Notes: a model not told the origin generated them from the letters alone. A stretch of DNA of 64,000 nt from VRUE01 sp963840565 (GCA_963840565.1 CAWIZH010000001.1:1-64000), one strand, 5' to 3'; positions 28,148 to 38,677 are shown, counted from the stretch's first letter. A program made the numbers and translations.

Positions 28148-28300
28148 ATGGCCAAGGTGAGTCCGTACCACTCGAAGTTGCCCGGCACCGGAGTGCATCA
28201 CAACAACAATGCATGCACCGTGGGCAACAACATCGAGTCGTACAACAAAGTCTCGGGCACCGGCAATTTGCCGCTCTGCTCGGTCTGTAAAACCCTTTAG
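28148..28300 (+). CDS. 50-aa Cys/His-rich peptide, likely metal-binding
   Basis: A short gene with an excellent ribosome site (AAGGAG, 7 bp before ATG 28148). The 50-residue product has HH at 17-18, an NNN-A-C-T-x-GNNIE block and a C-terminal GTGNLPLCSVCKTL. It thus carries three cysteines (C23, C44, C47) and two histidines, enough for one zinc site. I recognise the HxNNxxC-xxGNNIE-GTGxxPxCxxC pattern as that of small hypothetical proteins in accessory regions, with no known function. The stop meets the end of the convergent gene at 28297. Confidence 0.72.
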   Translation: MAKVSPYHSKLPGTGVHHNNNACTVGNNIESYNKVSGTGNLPLCSVCKTL

Positions 28301-28554
28301 CCCTGCGGCTGACTCCGCTTTAGGAGGTGGGGGTCAGCTTCTACATCGGGCGGAACGCGGTCACGCCACCACCATTCACCGTGGTTGGCGTGACCGCCGC
28401 GCCCACCGTTGCAGTGCATCGGCTCAGTGATGAGCGCTCCGACGCCCGACGCCAAGCGCTCATGCAGGCCATCGTTTAGATAGGTATCGCCCGGTCGGGC
28501 GGGGTGCATCGCGGCGCAAAGAATCTGACCGCTTTTGCGGATGCGGATAGCCAC
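28297..28554 (-). CDS. Phage-like small hypothetical protein
   Basis: An 85-residue protein from GTG 28554, preceded by a GGGAGG ribosome site. The order of residues (AIRIRKSGQILCAAMHPARPGDTYLNDGLHERL, then HANHGEWWWRD) matches a small family seen in phages and integrated elements, so I take it as real despite its size. It is convergent with the 50-residue peptide gene. The function is unknown. Confidence 0.6.
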   Translation of the reverse strand: MAIRIRKSGQILCAAMHPARPGDTYLNDGLHERLASGVGALITEPMHCNGGRGGHANHGEWWWRDRVPPDVEADPHLLKRSQPQG

Positions 28555-28803
28555 CCCGCCTCCCTTCCGTGGGCATTGGGGTAGCGCCCGCCGCGAAACG
28601 GGGTACCCGCGAATCGATTACCTCAGCGAACCCACGCCTAGAGCGGCATGGCGAGTTTCGCTAGAGCCTCTTAGCGGCTTCTCCTTGGGCCGCAATTTTC
28701 CGCAAAGGCCGGTATTGCGCCCGGCTCGGGGTGCGCGAAAGATGCATCACGTTCGCGCGTTTCTGCGCGCCACAGGTCGACTGCGTCTTGCCAGCCTTGA
28801 GGT
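28555..28803. other. Intergenic region, no gene seen
   Basis: Between the phage-like gene and the HigB-type toxin there is no convincing coding frame. The composition is less GC-rich than the chromosome around it. A TTTCGCTAGAG stretch near 28654 is an inverted near-copy of CTAGCGAAAC at about 26087, which may be a trace of rearrangement. It should contain the toxin promoter, but I see no clear -35/-10 pair. Confidence 0.4.
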
Positions 28804-29127
28804 ATGGAGAGGACCTGGATTGTGCATTTTGACAGCGATGCGGTTGCTGATCTCGAGGATGTCAGGTCGCGTGGCGACCGCAAGGCAGTCTTCAACGTGG
28901 TGCAGAAGTTGAAGGATGTCGGCCCATCCCTCCCCTCGCCACACATGAAGTCACTGAGGGGCGAGGCGGACCTTTTCGAGTTGCGGCCAAAGCGAGGCGC
29001 CTGTGAGATTCGGCCGATTTACGCTCGCCTCGGAGAGGCATTTGTCGTTCTGGCGATCGCCGCGAAGAAGAAGGATTTCGGACGTGCTGTGATTGCCGCG
29101 AACCATCGGCTCGGCCGATACCGTTGA
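28804..29127 (+). CDS. higB: RelE/HigB-family toxin (Gp49-like)
   Basis: A 107-residue protein of the phage Gp49-like/HigB fold: a short N-terminal strand (WIVHFDSDAVADLEDV), two helices, then the conserved LFELRPKRGACEIRPIYARLGEAFVVLAIAAKKKDF strand-turn-strand core with basic residues typical of ribosome-dependent mRNA interferases. It is followed 41 bp later by an HTH antitoxin gene, the reversed (toxin-first) order that defines HigBA modules. ATG 28804 begins the domain. It probably cuts mRNA during translation. Confidence 0.85.
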   Translation: MERTWIVHFDSDAVADLEDVRSRGDRKAVFNVVQKLKDVGPSLPSPHMKSLRGEADLFELRPKRGACEIRPIYARLGEAFVVLAIAAKKKDFGRAVIAANHRLGRYR

Positions 29128-29168
29128 GCAGTCGATAATAGAAGTGCTATCGTCGATTGGGAGATCCA

Positions 29169-29546
29169 GTGGCAACTTCTACGATGACATTCGATGCGCT
29201 GGTGGCGGCAGAGCAGCTGGCTGACTCGAGCTTCAAGGCCGAGTGGCAACGGTTGGCCCCGGCGCGAGAGTTTGCCGCGACGCTCTTGCGCTACCGCGCA
29301 AAGCACAGGCTTGGCCAGCGCGCGCTGGCCAAGAAGCTCGGTGTCTCGCAGCCACGGGTGGTCAAGCTCGAGTCCGGTGAGCACAATCCCGAGATCGACA
29401 CGATCATCAACGCGGTGCGGTGCCTCGGAGTCGAGTTCGTGCTCGACGTTGCTCCCACCTGTCGCAAACCCACGCTTGTGACCGCCCGAGCGCAGCGGGG
29501 AGCTATCGATCACAACGAAGTGTCGGTCGTCGCGGCATCTGCCTGA
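29169..29546 (+). CDS. higA: HigA-type XRE antitoxin
   Basis: A 125-residue antitoxin. The N-terminal 45 residues (dimerisation or toxin-neutralising, DALVAAEQLADSSFKAEWQRL) precede an XRE HTH (about 50-105: KHRLGQRALAKKLGVSQPRVVKLESGEHNP). GTG 29169 follows a GGGAG ribosome site at 5 bp and is preferred to an upstream TTG at 29157. It should bind HigB and repress the operon. A putative palindromic ATCGTCGAT-like stretch around 29135-29156 lies just upstream. Confidence 0.85.
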   Translation: MATSTMTFDALVAAEQLADSSFKAEWQRLAPAREFAATLLRYRAKHRLGQRALAKKLGVSQPRVVKLESGEHNPEIDTIINAVRCLGVEFVLDVAPTCRKPTLVTARAQRGAIDHNEVSVVAASA

Positions 29547-29662
29547 ATTCAGTCGTCGATTCTTTCCTCTCAATTTGCACGGACGTCGCAGATCCGACTT
29601 GGGTCGTCTGATTTGCTGGAGGCTCGGAGCCGTTCCGCCGCCTCCCGCCCTTAACTAAGTCG

Positions 29663-32357
29663 ATGCCCCAACCGCCCACAGCCCACGTCCCGCCGCAGAA
29701 CATCGAGGCTGAGGAATCGGTGCTGGGGGCGATGCTGGTCGCCGAGCCGACGCTGACCCGGGTGATCGACGAGGTGAAGCTGAACGCGGCCGACTTCTAC
29801 CTCGACAAGCACGCGGCGATCTTCAGCTGCATTCACGATCTCTACGCGGCCTCCAAGCCGGTCGACGAGCTCAGCGTCAGCGAGTCGCTGACCCAGCGCA
29901 ACCAGATCGAGGAGGCGGGGGGCAAGCACTACGTCTCCGAGCTGGCGGCGAAGGTGCCGGCCGCCGGCAACGCCAAGCACTACGCCGAGATCGTCCAGCA
30001 GAACTCGCTGCTGCGCCGCCTGCTCGGCGCCGGTCAGGAGATCCAGGGCTGGGTCCACGAGCGCGACGGCGAACCGCGCGAGCTCTCCGAGCGGGCGGAG
30101 AAGCTGCTCTTCGACGTCGCCCACAAGGAGCAGGCGAGCGACTTCAAACTGCTCTCAGAGATCCTCCACGACGAGGTCGACCGGCTCGAGAAGCTCTCCA
30201 CGGGCGAGCTCGAGCTGACCGGCACCCCCTCAGGCTTTCGCGACATCGACGCGATCACGGGGGGATTTCAGCCGGGGAACCTGATCATCGTCGCCGCACG
30301 GCCTGCCATGGGAAAGTGCCAATCAGCACAAAGTTTGGTATACGACCCTACCACGGGTGCTCGCCGCCGAGTGGACGAGCTCTTCACTGCGCACGCTCAG
30401 GGTGAGGAGGTGTGGGTTGCGTCCCTGGGGCCTGACCTACAGATGAAGCCCGCAAAGGTCGCGGCGATGGAGAGCAACGGCCGCAGGAAGGTGTACCGGT
30501 TGACCACGCGCCTCGGCAGGTGGACCGAGGCCACAGCGAACCACCCGGTGCTGACCAGCTCCGGCTGGCAGGAGCTTGGCGATGTCGAGGCGGGCGCCAG
30601 GGTTGCGGTTCCGCGCCGTCTCCCCGGGCCCCTCCAAAGCACTGAGCTTCCAGACGCCGAGGTCGTTCTGCTTGCGGCGCTCATCGCCGATGGATCGATC
30701 GGAGGGGGCACTCCGGCCTACTGCTACGGCTCGGACTCCGGCGTGGTCTCGGTGGTAGAGGCGGCCGCCGAGGAATACGCCGTTCGATTCAGGCCGCCTC
30801 GTCAGCACGCCAGAGGGAGTTCGTATCTGACCTCTGGTAATCGACCCGGAGGAAATCCGGTCACGAAAATGCTGCGCGGCCACGGCCTGATGGGACTTCG
30901 GTCAGCAGAGAAGTTTGTGCCCGACGCAATCTTCGGGCTTAGCGACGAGCAGCTCGCTCGTTTCCTCGGAGTCATGTACGCCTGCGACGGTCACGTCTAC
31001 TGCAGTGACCGCTTGGCCCAGATCGGATACACGACGATCAGTGAGCGACTTGCGCATGACGTTCAGCACCTCTTGCTGCGCCTCGGCATCGTGGCGACGA
31101 TCAGGACTTTGAAGCGACCTGTTTACGACGGGACGGGGAAGGTGGCTCGAGAGGTTCGGATCACGTCGCAGGACAGTCTGCGCAGGTTCTGTGAGCTGGT
31201 TCAGGTTCCCGGCAAGGAAGAGAAACAAGCTGAGGTCCTTGAGCGACTCGATGTATCCCCTCGTTCGACGAACACAGACACCTTGCCGAGGGGAATCTGG
31301 GAGGACGTTCTGCTGGCCAAGGGCGAGCAGTCCTGGGCTGACGTCAGCGAGTTGACAGGTCGGCCGCGCAACCACAACTGGCACGTGGGGGCTCGGGCGC
31401 CTTCGCGTGGACTGGTCGGCGAACTCACGACTGCAGTCGCATCTCCGGCCCTCGAGGAGCTCTGCGACTCCGACATCTGGTGGGACGAGGTCGAGTCGGT
31501 CGAGTACGCCGGCGAAGAGGAGACCTACGACCTCGATGTGCCGGGGCTGCGCAATTTCGTCGCCGACGACATCATCGTCCACAACAGCGCGATCGTCGCC
31601 AATATCGCGGAAAACGTAGCGGTGAAGCGGAACCTGCCGGTTGCCTTCTTCTCGCTGGAGATGTCGGAGGTCGAGCTTGCCCAGCGCTTCATCGCCTGCC
31701 GGGCGCGGATCTCCGGCGACAAGCTGCGCAAGGGGCAGGTCGCGTCGAAAGACTGGCCGAAGGTGGTGCGGGCCTGCAACGAGCTGGAGGAGGCGCCGCT
31801 GTGGTTCGACGACTCCTCCGACCTCGGCGTGCTCGACCTGCGGGCGAAGGCGCGGCGCCTGCACGCCCAGGAACAGGACCGCGGCGGCCTCGGCCTGATC
31901 ATCGTCGACTACCTGCAGCTGATGCGCACCGACGATCCGCGCGCCAACCGGGTCGAGCAGGTCGGGCAGATCAGCCGTGGGCTGAAGATCCTCGCCCGCG
32001 AGCTCGAGGTGCCGGTGCTTGGCGATCTCCCAGCTCTCCCGCGCGCCCGAGCAGCGCAGCCCGCCGAAGCCGATGCTCTCCGATCTGCGCGAATCGGGGA
32101 ACCTCGAGCAGGACGCCGACCTCGTCGCCTTCCTCTTTCGCGAGGACTACTACCGCGATCCCGACGACGAGCCGGACGGACTTGCCGACCTGATCATCGC
32201 CAAGCATAGGAACGGCCCGATCGGCACCCCGAAGCTGGTCTTCCTCGATCGCTTCCCCAAGTTCGCCGACTTCGCCGGCCAGGAACGGCCGATCGAACAG
32301 CCGGCCGGCGAAGGGCCGCCGCTCGAGGACGCCGCTCCCGTGGGGCCTGAGTTCTGA
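29663..32357 (+). CDS. dnaB: Replicative DNA helicase with intein; one frameshift
   Basis: A DnaB-family hexameric helicase that unwinds DNA ahead of the fork. The N-terminal domain (IEAEESVLGAMLVAEPTLTRV) is at residues about 10-110. The RecA-like core begins with TGTPSGFRDIDAITGGFQPGNLI and is split inside Walker A (RPAMGK) by a 423-residue intein. It resumes at SAIVANIAENVAVKRN, then FFSLEMSE and LIIVDYLQLM (Walker B). A single extra T near 32020 throws the last 112 residues into the next frame, where SQLSRAPEQR and a normal C-terminus continue to 32357. The stop overlaps the dnaC-like start (TGATG). Confidence 0.93.
30317..31585 (+). other. DnaB intein with LAGLIDADG homing endonuclease
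   Basis: A 423-residue protein-splicing element (precursor residues 219-641). Splicing block A starts at Cys1 (CQSAQSLVYD). Block B has the TANHPVLT Thr/His. The endonuclease carries both dodecapeptide motifs, LLAALIADGS (about intein residues 118-127) and FLGVMYACDG (about 215-224), with both catalytic acidic residues kept. Block F/G reads YDLDVPGLRNFVADDIIVHN with penultimate His and terminal Asn, and the +1 extein residue is Ser. All splicing and nuclease residues are intact and in frame, so it should be an active, mobile intein. Confidence 0.95.
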
Positions 32358-33089
32358 TGCCGGCGATCCCCCGCAGCGAGCCCTTCCGCGAGCAGGCCTG
32401 TCCGCTCGGCGTCTGCGACGGCTCCGGCTGGATCCTCGGCCCCGAGGACGTTGCGCGCGAATGCGAGTGCCGCGCCCAGCGGCTCAAGCGGGGCCGCGTG
32501 CGCGGCGTCGCCTCGGTGATCCCGCCGCGCTACCGCGGCGTCTCCTTCGACCGCCCGCCGGTCTCCGACATGGCGCGCGACTTCGAGACCAAGGCCGCGG
32601 TCAAAGCGGTGCGGGGTTACGTCGACGAGCTCGAGGCCAGCCTCGACGCCGGCCGCGGTCTCTGGCTGTTCGGCGACACCGGCACCGGCAAGACGACGCT
32701 GGCGATGCTGGTCTCCAAGGCGGCGCTGGAGGCCGGTTGTTCGGTCGCGATCTACTCATTGCCGAAGCTGCTCGCCCGCATCCGCCGCACCTACGACTCC
32801 GAGCCCGGCGGCGACTCCTACCTCGCCTTCTTCGAGCGGCTGACCTCGGTCGACCTGCTCCACATCGACGACCTCGGCGCCGAGAAGCGCAGCGACTGGG
32901 TGCTCGAGCAGCTCTACGCGCTGATCAACGAGCGCTACGAGGCGCAGCGCTCGGTCCTGGTCACGACCAACCTTCCCGCACGAGGAGCTGGAGGACCAGA
33001 TCGGCAGCCGCACGGTCTCGCGGTTGAGCCAAATCTGCGACGAGGTGCCGCTTTTCGGCAGCGATCGCCGCTACGGCAAGGTCGCCTAG
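32357..33089 (+). CDS. DnaC/DnaI-like helicase loader ATPase, one frameshift
   Basis: An AAA+ ATPase of the DnaC/IstB type. An N-terminal Cys-rich zinc-binding part (ACPLGVCDGSGW and ECECR, residues about 14-36) precedes Walker A GDTGTGKTT (about 110-118), Walker B LLHIDDLGAEK, and sensor VLVTTNLP. One extra C near 32978 shifts the frame; the natural end reads SRLSQICDEVPLFGSDRR and stops at 33087-33089. It starts inside the dnaB stop codon, so the two are coupled and it probably loads DnaB onto DNA. Confidence 0.87.
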
Positions 33090-33117
33090 CCGACCGACAA
33101 GGCACAATGCCCGGGCT

Positions 33118-34561
<1,444 letters not shown>

Positions 34562-34569
<8 letters not shown>

Positions 34570-35300
34570 GGGCGTCGCCGCTTAGGGCGCCTACCTTGAA
34601 TTCGCCGTCTTCCACTTTCAGCGGCATCGCGTAGACGGTTTTGTGCGGTTCGCCGTAGTAGATGAGGAAGGCCTGTTCGCCTTCTTGCCGCAGGCTGCCG
34701 GCGTCGACCGTCGTGGTTTCGCGCCAAGCGTCGGCTGAAAGTTCGCTGGTGAATGCTTCCAGGAACGAGGCGCAGCCCTTGTCCTTGAGCGAGGTCGAGT
34801 TCGTGGCCAGCTGTTCGAGCTGTTCGGCCATCGCCTTCGACAGGTAGCCGCAGGCCTTTGCCCAATCGCCCGTCGGCCCGCGCGACGAAGAAGCCGTGGA
34901 CCGTTTCCGCCGCTTCCTCGAGTTCGGATTCGCTCTTCTCTTCGCCGTATTCCTGGATGCTGTTGTCGCCGCCCTTGGTGACGAATTGCCCCGAGCCGCC
35001 GCCTGAGACCTTGAGCGGCGTTTCGACTTCTTCCGCGGTGAAGCCGGTCGAGCCGTCGCTCTTGTCGTTCTTGCTGGAGCCGCTTTCGGAGCCGTCCTGT
35101 TCCGGCTGGCCTTCGCCGGCGTCGTTCTCCCCTTCCGCGCCGCCGCCCGAGCCGTTGTCCTGAGCGCTCGCTTCGCCCGAGCTCGAAGTCGATCCCGAGT
35201 CGCTCGATCCCGAGTCGGAGCTCCCGCAGGCAGCAAGCAGCAGGGCCACGAGAGCCGTGGCGGCGAGAACTGCGATCGACCGTGTGCCCCCCCTGGTCAC
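34562..35300 (-). CDS. Lipoprotein of unknown function, one frameshift
   Basis: A lipoprotein of about 245 residues. The signal peptide ends in a lipobox (ALLLAACGSS), so it is anchored by the lipidated Cys after export. A roughly 90-residue Ser/Gly/Glu/Asp-rich linker follows, then a compact domain (FTAEEVETPLKV, AKACGYLSKAMAEQLEQLA, FLIYYGEPHKTVYAMPLKVEDGEFKVG) resembling small lipoprotein domains of the NTF2/lumazine-binding type. An indel near 34870 divides the domain. GTG 35300 is the likely start; an upstream ATG at 35357 is possible. It is divergent from the TetR gene and convergent with purA. Confidence 0.75.
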
Positions 35301-35406
35301 TGCCGCGAATTGTATTGGTTGGCGGCGCCCCGTTGGCGCTTTCTTTGCTGGAGACACCGGGGTACAAGGATTCGCTACCCAGCCGCATCTGCACTACAGT
35401 TGCCAG

Positions 35407-36096
35407 GTGGCTTCAGGTAGACGCACGGCTAGGCTGAGCGAGCGGCTGCCGCGGGGCCGGCACGGGTTGCCGCGGGAGGCCGTGACGGACTCCCAGCGCA
35501 CCCGCATCCTCCAGGCGATGATCGAGGTCGTCTCCGAGCGCGGCTATCCCGAGACCCGCGTGGTCGACGTAATCGGCGTCGCCGGCGTATCGAGAAAGAC
35601 GTTCTACGAACTCTTCTCCAGCAAGGAGGATTGCTTCCTCGCCACCTACGACGTGCTGCTCGGCAACCTGCTGGGCGATACCGCGAGGGGCTTCGAGACC
35701 AAGCCTGGGGCGCCCTGGGCGGAGCGCGTCTCAGCGGGCCTTGGCGAGCTGCTCAAACACCTGGCCGAGCATCCCGACGAGGCGCGCTTTGCGATCGTCG
35801 AGGTGCTCGCAGCGGGCCCCAAGGCGCTCGCCCGCCGCGATGCGGCGCTGCGCCAGTTCACCGGCTTTCTCGATGCCGGGCGGGCAGAGACCTCGGTCGA
35901 GCTGCCGGGGATCACCTCGCTCTCGCTTGCCGGCGGCATCAACGAGCTGCTCTACAGCGAGATCCTGCACGGCGCGGCGGCGCGGCTGCCGGCGCGGCTG
36001 CCGGACCTGATGTTCTGGATCACGCTGCCCTTCCTCGGCCCAGACGGGGCGGCGAAAGAGCGCGAGCGGACCCGGCTTTCGATGCTCGAGGGCTAG
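35407..36096 (+). CDS. TetR/AcrR family regulator
   Basis: A 229-residue TetR regulator. A Solirubrobacterales-type N-terminal extension (LPRGRHGLPREAV) precedes the HTH (RILQAMIEVVSERGYPETRVVDVIGVAGVSRKTFYELFSSKEDCFLATYD, about residues 30-80) and a helical ligand domain. GTG 35407 keeps the conserved extension; GTG 35482 with a GGGAGG site is an alternative. It is divergent from a lipoprotein gene, which it may control. Ligand unknown. Confidence 0.88.
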   Translation: MASGRRTARLSERLPRGRHGLPREAVTDSQRTRILQAMIEVVSERGYPETRVVDVIGVAGVSRKTFYELFSSKEDCFLATYDVLLGNLLGDTARGFETKPGAPWAERVSAGLGELLKHLAEHPDEARFAIVEVLAAGPKALARRDAALRQFTGFLDAGRAETSVELPGITSLSLAGGINELLYSEILHGAAARLPARLPDLMFWITLPFLGPDGAAKERERTRLSMLEG

Positions 36097-36244
36097 CGCC
36101 GCCGCTGTTAAGCCGCTCTTTTCTGTGAATGCCGGGGTTTATCTAGATTGCGAGACTGGTAATTTGGGCATTGGAGGGATAGACCAAGGCTTTCGATGGC
36201 CGGGGCTGAGACGGCCAGGCCGCAAAAGGAGAGAGATAGAGCAC

Positions 36245-37013
36245 ATGCGCAAGCGTTTGATTTCAATCATGGCCATAGGGGCGGCACTCGCCGTCGCAGT
36301 GGCAGGAATCGCCACAGCGGATAAGCCCACCATTGTCCAGGCGGGGAACCTGAAGTTGACCCTGAACGGCGGCTTCTCACCGAAGGCGCTGCCGAAGAAG
36401 GGCAAGCCGGCCCCGATCACGCTCAACGTCAGCGGCAAGATCGAAACGATCGACGGCAAACACGCACCGGCGGTGAAAGAAGTCATCGTCGAAACCGACA
36501 AGAACGGCTCGATCGACGTCAAGGGCCTGCCCACCTGCACCTCGGGCAAACTGCAGGCGCAGGACACCAAAGCCGCGGAAGCGATCTGCAAGAAGGCGAT
36601 CATCGGCAGAGGCATCACCAACGTCGAGGTCGAATTCCCCGAACAGGCGCCCTTCATCGCCAAGAGTAAATTGGTCGCCTTCAACGGCGGCATCAGCGGC
36701 GGCAAGACGACGATCTTCATCCACGCTTACCTCAGCTCGCCGATTTCGGCAGCGGTCGTCACCACGGTGAAAATCTCGAAAATCCACAACGGTCGTTTCG
36801 GCACCAAGTCGGTCGCGACGATCCCGAAGATCGCCGGCGGCTACGGCTCGGTCAAGGAATTCTCACTGACCTTCGACCGCGGCTACAAGAACACACCGTT
36901 CCTGTTCGCCAACTGCCCCGACGGTCACCTCGACGCCAAGGCGACCTCGCGTCTTCGCCGACGGCACGAAGTTGACCGGCAGCTTCGTCCGCTCCTGCAC
37001 CCCGAAGGGCTAA
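36245..37013 (+). CDS. Secreted paralog family protein C, one frameshift
   Basis: Third member of the secreted family found at 11895-12681 and 16100-16900, about 255 residues. The signal peptide (ISIMAIGAALAVAVAGIATA) is followed by VQAGNLKLTLNGGFSPKALP, a LPTCTSGKLQAQDTKAAEAICKK cysteine block, FIHAYLSSPISAAVV, and C-terminal cysteines (LFANCPDG, FVRSCTPKG). ATG 36245 has an AGGAGAG ribosome site. One indel near 36945 shifts the last 20 residues. A strong terminator follows at 37047. The function is unknown. Confidence 0.84.
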
Positions 37014-37046
37014 CGAAGCACTTCGTTTCAGGACGAAAAGGGGGAG

Positions 37047-37076
37047 AAAGGGCGGCCACTGGCCGCCCTTTCTTTT
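37047..37076. terminator. Rho-independent terminator
   Basis: A perfect 11-bp stem AAAGGGCGGCC/GGCCGCCCTTT with a 3-nt loop followed by TCTTTTG on the plus strand, 34 bp after the secreted-protein stop. The A-rich 5' flank means it could also serve the convergent minus-strand membrane gene ending at 37080. A smaller hairpin (AACGAAG/CTTCGTT) lies just upstream at 37012-37027. Confidence 0.88.
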
Positions 37077-37079
37077 GCC

Positions 37080-37798
37080 CTAACGCCGGGAGTCGTCGAG
37101 AGGGTCGGCCGAGGGGATCAGGCCCTCGGCCTCCTGGCGCCGCTCTCCGCGCCGCAGCATGCGCTGGGTGAGGATCGCGATGCTGAGGATCGCCGTGGCG
37201 CCGAGGCTGAGCTGGACGCTGAGCAGGCCCTGGCGGGTCCAGTAGACGTCGCGCAGGTCGAGCAGCAGGGCCGCCTCGTCGAAGGTCAGCCCCATGCCGA
37301 CGCCGGTGGTGATCGCGAGCTTCTCTTCCAGCGCCTCGTCGTCGGTCAGCAGCGCCGTCGTCCCCGAGGCGAAGGCGATCAGGATGCCGGGAACGAAGTG
37401 GTGGATGTGGCGGCCGCCGACGCTGACGTTGCGGAACGGCCACCACTCGTCGCGGATCCCCCAGGTCGAGATCCGCACGAGGGCGAAGGAGGAGAGGAAG
37501 CCGGCGAGCAGGTTGAAGAGGACCGTTTCGGTGCGCGGCGCCTCGGCGTAGCCGCTGACGGCGACGCCGACCGTGTCCAGCGCGGCCGCCGGCGCGACTT
37601 CGACCAGGTCCTCGCCGTCGGCCTCCTGCGCGCGCGGCGCTGCAGCATGCGGCCGAACTGGCCGGCGAGGACGACTCCCGCTCCTCCCAGCGCAACCGCG
37701 GCGAGTCCTACCGTGGCCCGCTCCGAGCGCGCCCAGCCAAAGTGGGTCCGCGCCCTGGCGCGGCGGGTCAGGCGAGTCGGCAGGCGGGGCGAGCCCAT
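37080..37798 (-). CDS. Integral membrane protein of unknown function, frameshifted
   Basis: About 238 residues over joined frames, with indels near 37440 and 37620. A basic N-terminus and first helix (TVGLAAVALGGAGVVLAGQFG) are followed by further helices (TVLFNLLAGFLSSFALVRI; VPGILIAFASGTTALL; LLSVQLSLGATAILSIAIL). A conserved GGRHIHHFVPGI stretch and an acidic FDEAALLLDLRDVYW segment are typical of an uncharacterised actinobacterial membrane family. The His-rich and Asp-rich positions could bind metal. It is convergent with the secreted-protein gene and separated by the terminator. Confidence 0.72.
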
Positions 37799-37823
37799 GG
37801 CCGCGCAGCCTAACGCCGGTGGG

Positions 37824-38279
37824 TCAGCGTTCCTCGGTGACGATCGTCTTCACCGTGGCGATGGCGCCGTCGGCGAGCTCGATCTCAACCATGTGGGTGC
37901 CGATCTCGCGGATCGGCTGCTCGAGGCGGACCTTGCGCCGGTCGATGCGCAGGTCACGAGCGTCGCGGATCGCGTCGACGATCTCCTTGGCGCCGACCGA
38001 GCCGAACAGCTTGCCGTCCTCGCCGGCCCGCTGGTAGATCGTCAGCACGGTCTTGGAGAGCAGCGAGGCTGCCTGCTCTTCGCGCTCGGCGCGAGCTTTT
38101 TCGGCTTTCTCGGCCGCGGCGCGACGCTGCTGCGCCGCCTCCAGCGCGCCAGGCGTCGCCTTGGCGGCCAGTTTGCGCGGGATCAGGAAGTTGCGCAGGT
38201 AGCCGGGGGAGACGTCGACTGGGTCGCCGCGCTGGCCGAGCTCCTCGACGTCCTCGAGCAGGATGGCCTGCGTCATCAA
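37824..38279 (-). CDS. rplI: 50S ribosomal protein L9
   Basis: A 151-residue L9. The N-terminal rRNA-binding domain (AILLEDVEELGQRGDPVDVSPGYLRNFLIPRKLA) is joined by a long charged helix (EAAQQRRAAAEKAEKARAEREE) to the C-terminal domain (KLFGSVGAKEIVDAI). Last gene of the rpsF-ssb-rpsR-rplI operon; its start overlaps the rpsR stop by 4 bp. Frame intact. Confidence 0.97.
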   Translation of the reverse strand: MMTQAILLEDVEELGQRGDPVDVSPGYLRNFLIPRKLAAKATPGALEAAQQRRAAAEKAEKARAEREEQAASLLSKTVLTIYQRAGEDGKLFGSVGAKEIVDAIRDARDLRIDRRKVRLEQPIREIGTHMVEIELADGAIATVKTIVTEER

Positions 38280-38539
38280 CGCTCTCCGACGTAAGGCAGG
38301 AGGGCGATCTCCCTCGCTCGCTTCACCGCCACCGAGAGCTGGCGCTGGTGCTTGCGAGAGAGGCCGGTGACGCGCCGGCCGCGCGTCTTCCCCTTGTCGG
38401 AGAGGAAGCGACGCAGGAGGTTGAGGTCCTTGTAGTCGACGGCCTCGGAGTTGATCCGCGTGTATTTACGCGGACGCGTGCGGTCGTCGCGGCGGCCGCG
38501 CCGGGGCGTCGATGCAGTTGAGTCGTTGGTCCTGGCCAT
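38276..38539 (-). CDS. rpsR: 30S ribosomal protein S18
   Basis: An 87-residue S18 starting at ATG 38539 (MARTNDSTA); a longer reading to 38575 has no support. The conserved core YKDLNLLRRFLSDKGKTRGRRVTGLSRKHQRQLSVAVKRAREIALLPYV is present. It lacks the zinc-binding cysteines of C+ paralogs. A palindromic repeat (38570-38669) separates it from ssb upstream, unusually for this compact operon. Confidence 0.97.
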   Translation of the reverse strand: MARTNDSTASTPRRGRRDDRTRPRKYTRINSEAVDYKDLNLLRRFLSDKGKTRGRRVTGLSRKHQRQLSVAVKRAREIALLPYVGER

Positions 38540-38569
38540 GCGGGTTGGGAATCCTACAGATAAGGGGCC

Positions 38570-38669
38570 TGACACCGGCGGACGCTGCGCGGTGCGGCGT
38601 CCTCAGTCGCTCACGTGCAGAGCACGCTTCGCTCCCTGCGTCCTTGCCCCGCTTGGTCCGTCGGTGTCA
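38570..38669. repeat. Palindromic repeat family 2, copy 2 (between ssb and rpsR)
   Basis: A 100-bp element with 14-bp inverted ends (TGACACCGGCGGAC and GTCCGTCGGTGTCA, one mismatch). Its reverse complement shares a core of about 62 bp with 34477-34540 at the end of purA. It fills the whole gap between ssb and rpsR, so it is transcribed within the ribosomal operon and would fold into a long hairpin there. Confidence 0.87.
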
Positions 38670-38677
38670 GCGAACCT

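Noticed and set aside
26048..28664. att-like direct repeats bounding the accessory island
   Set aside because: Only a roughly 10-bp near-match in inverted orientation (about 26087 and 28654) was seen, with no integrase; too weak to call.
37047..37076. Member of the dispersed palindrome families
   Set aside because: A short stem with T-run directly after a gene; it is a normal terminator with no similarity to families 1 or 2.
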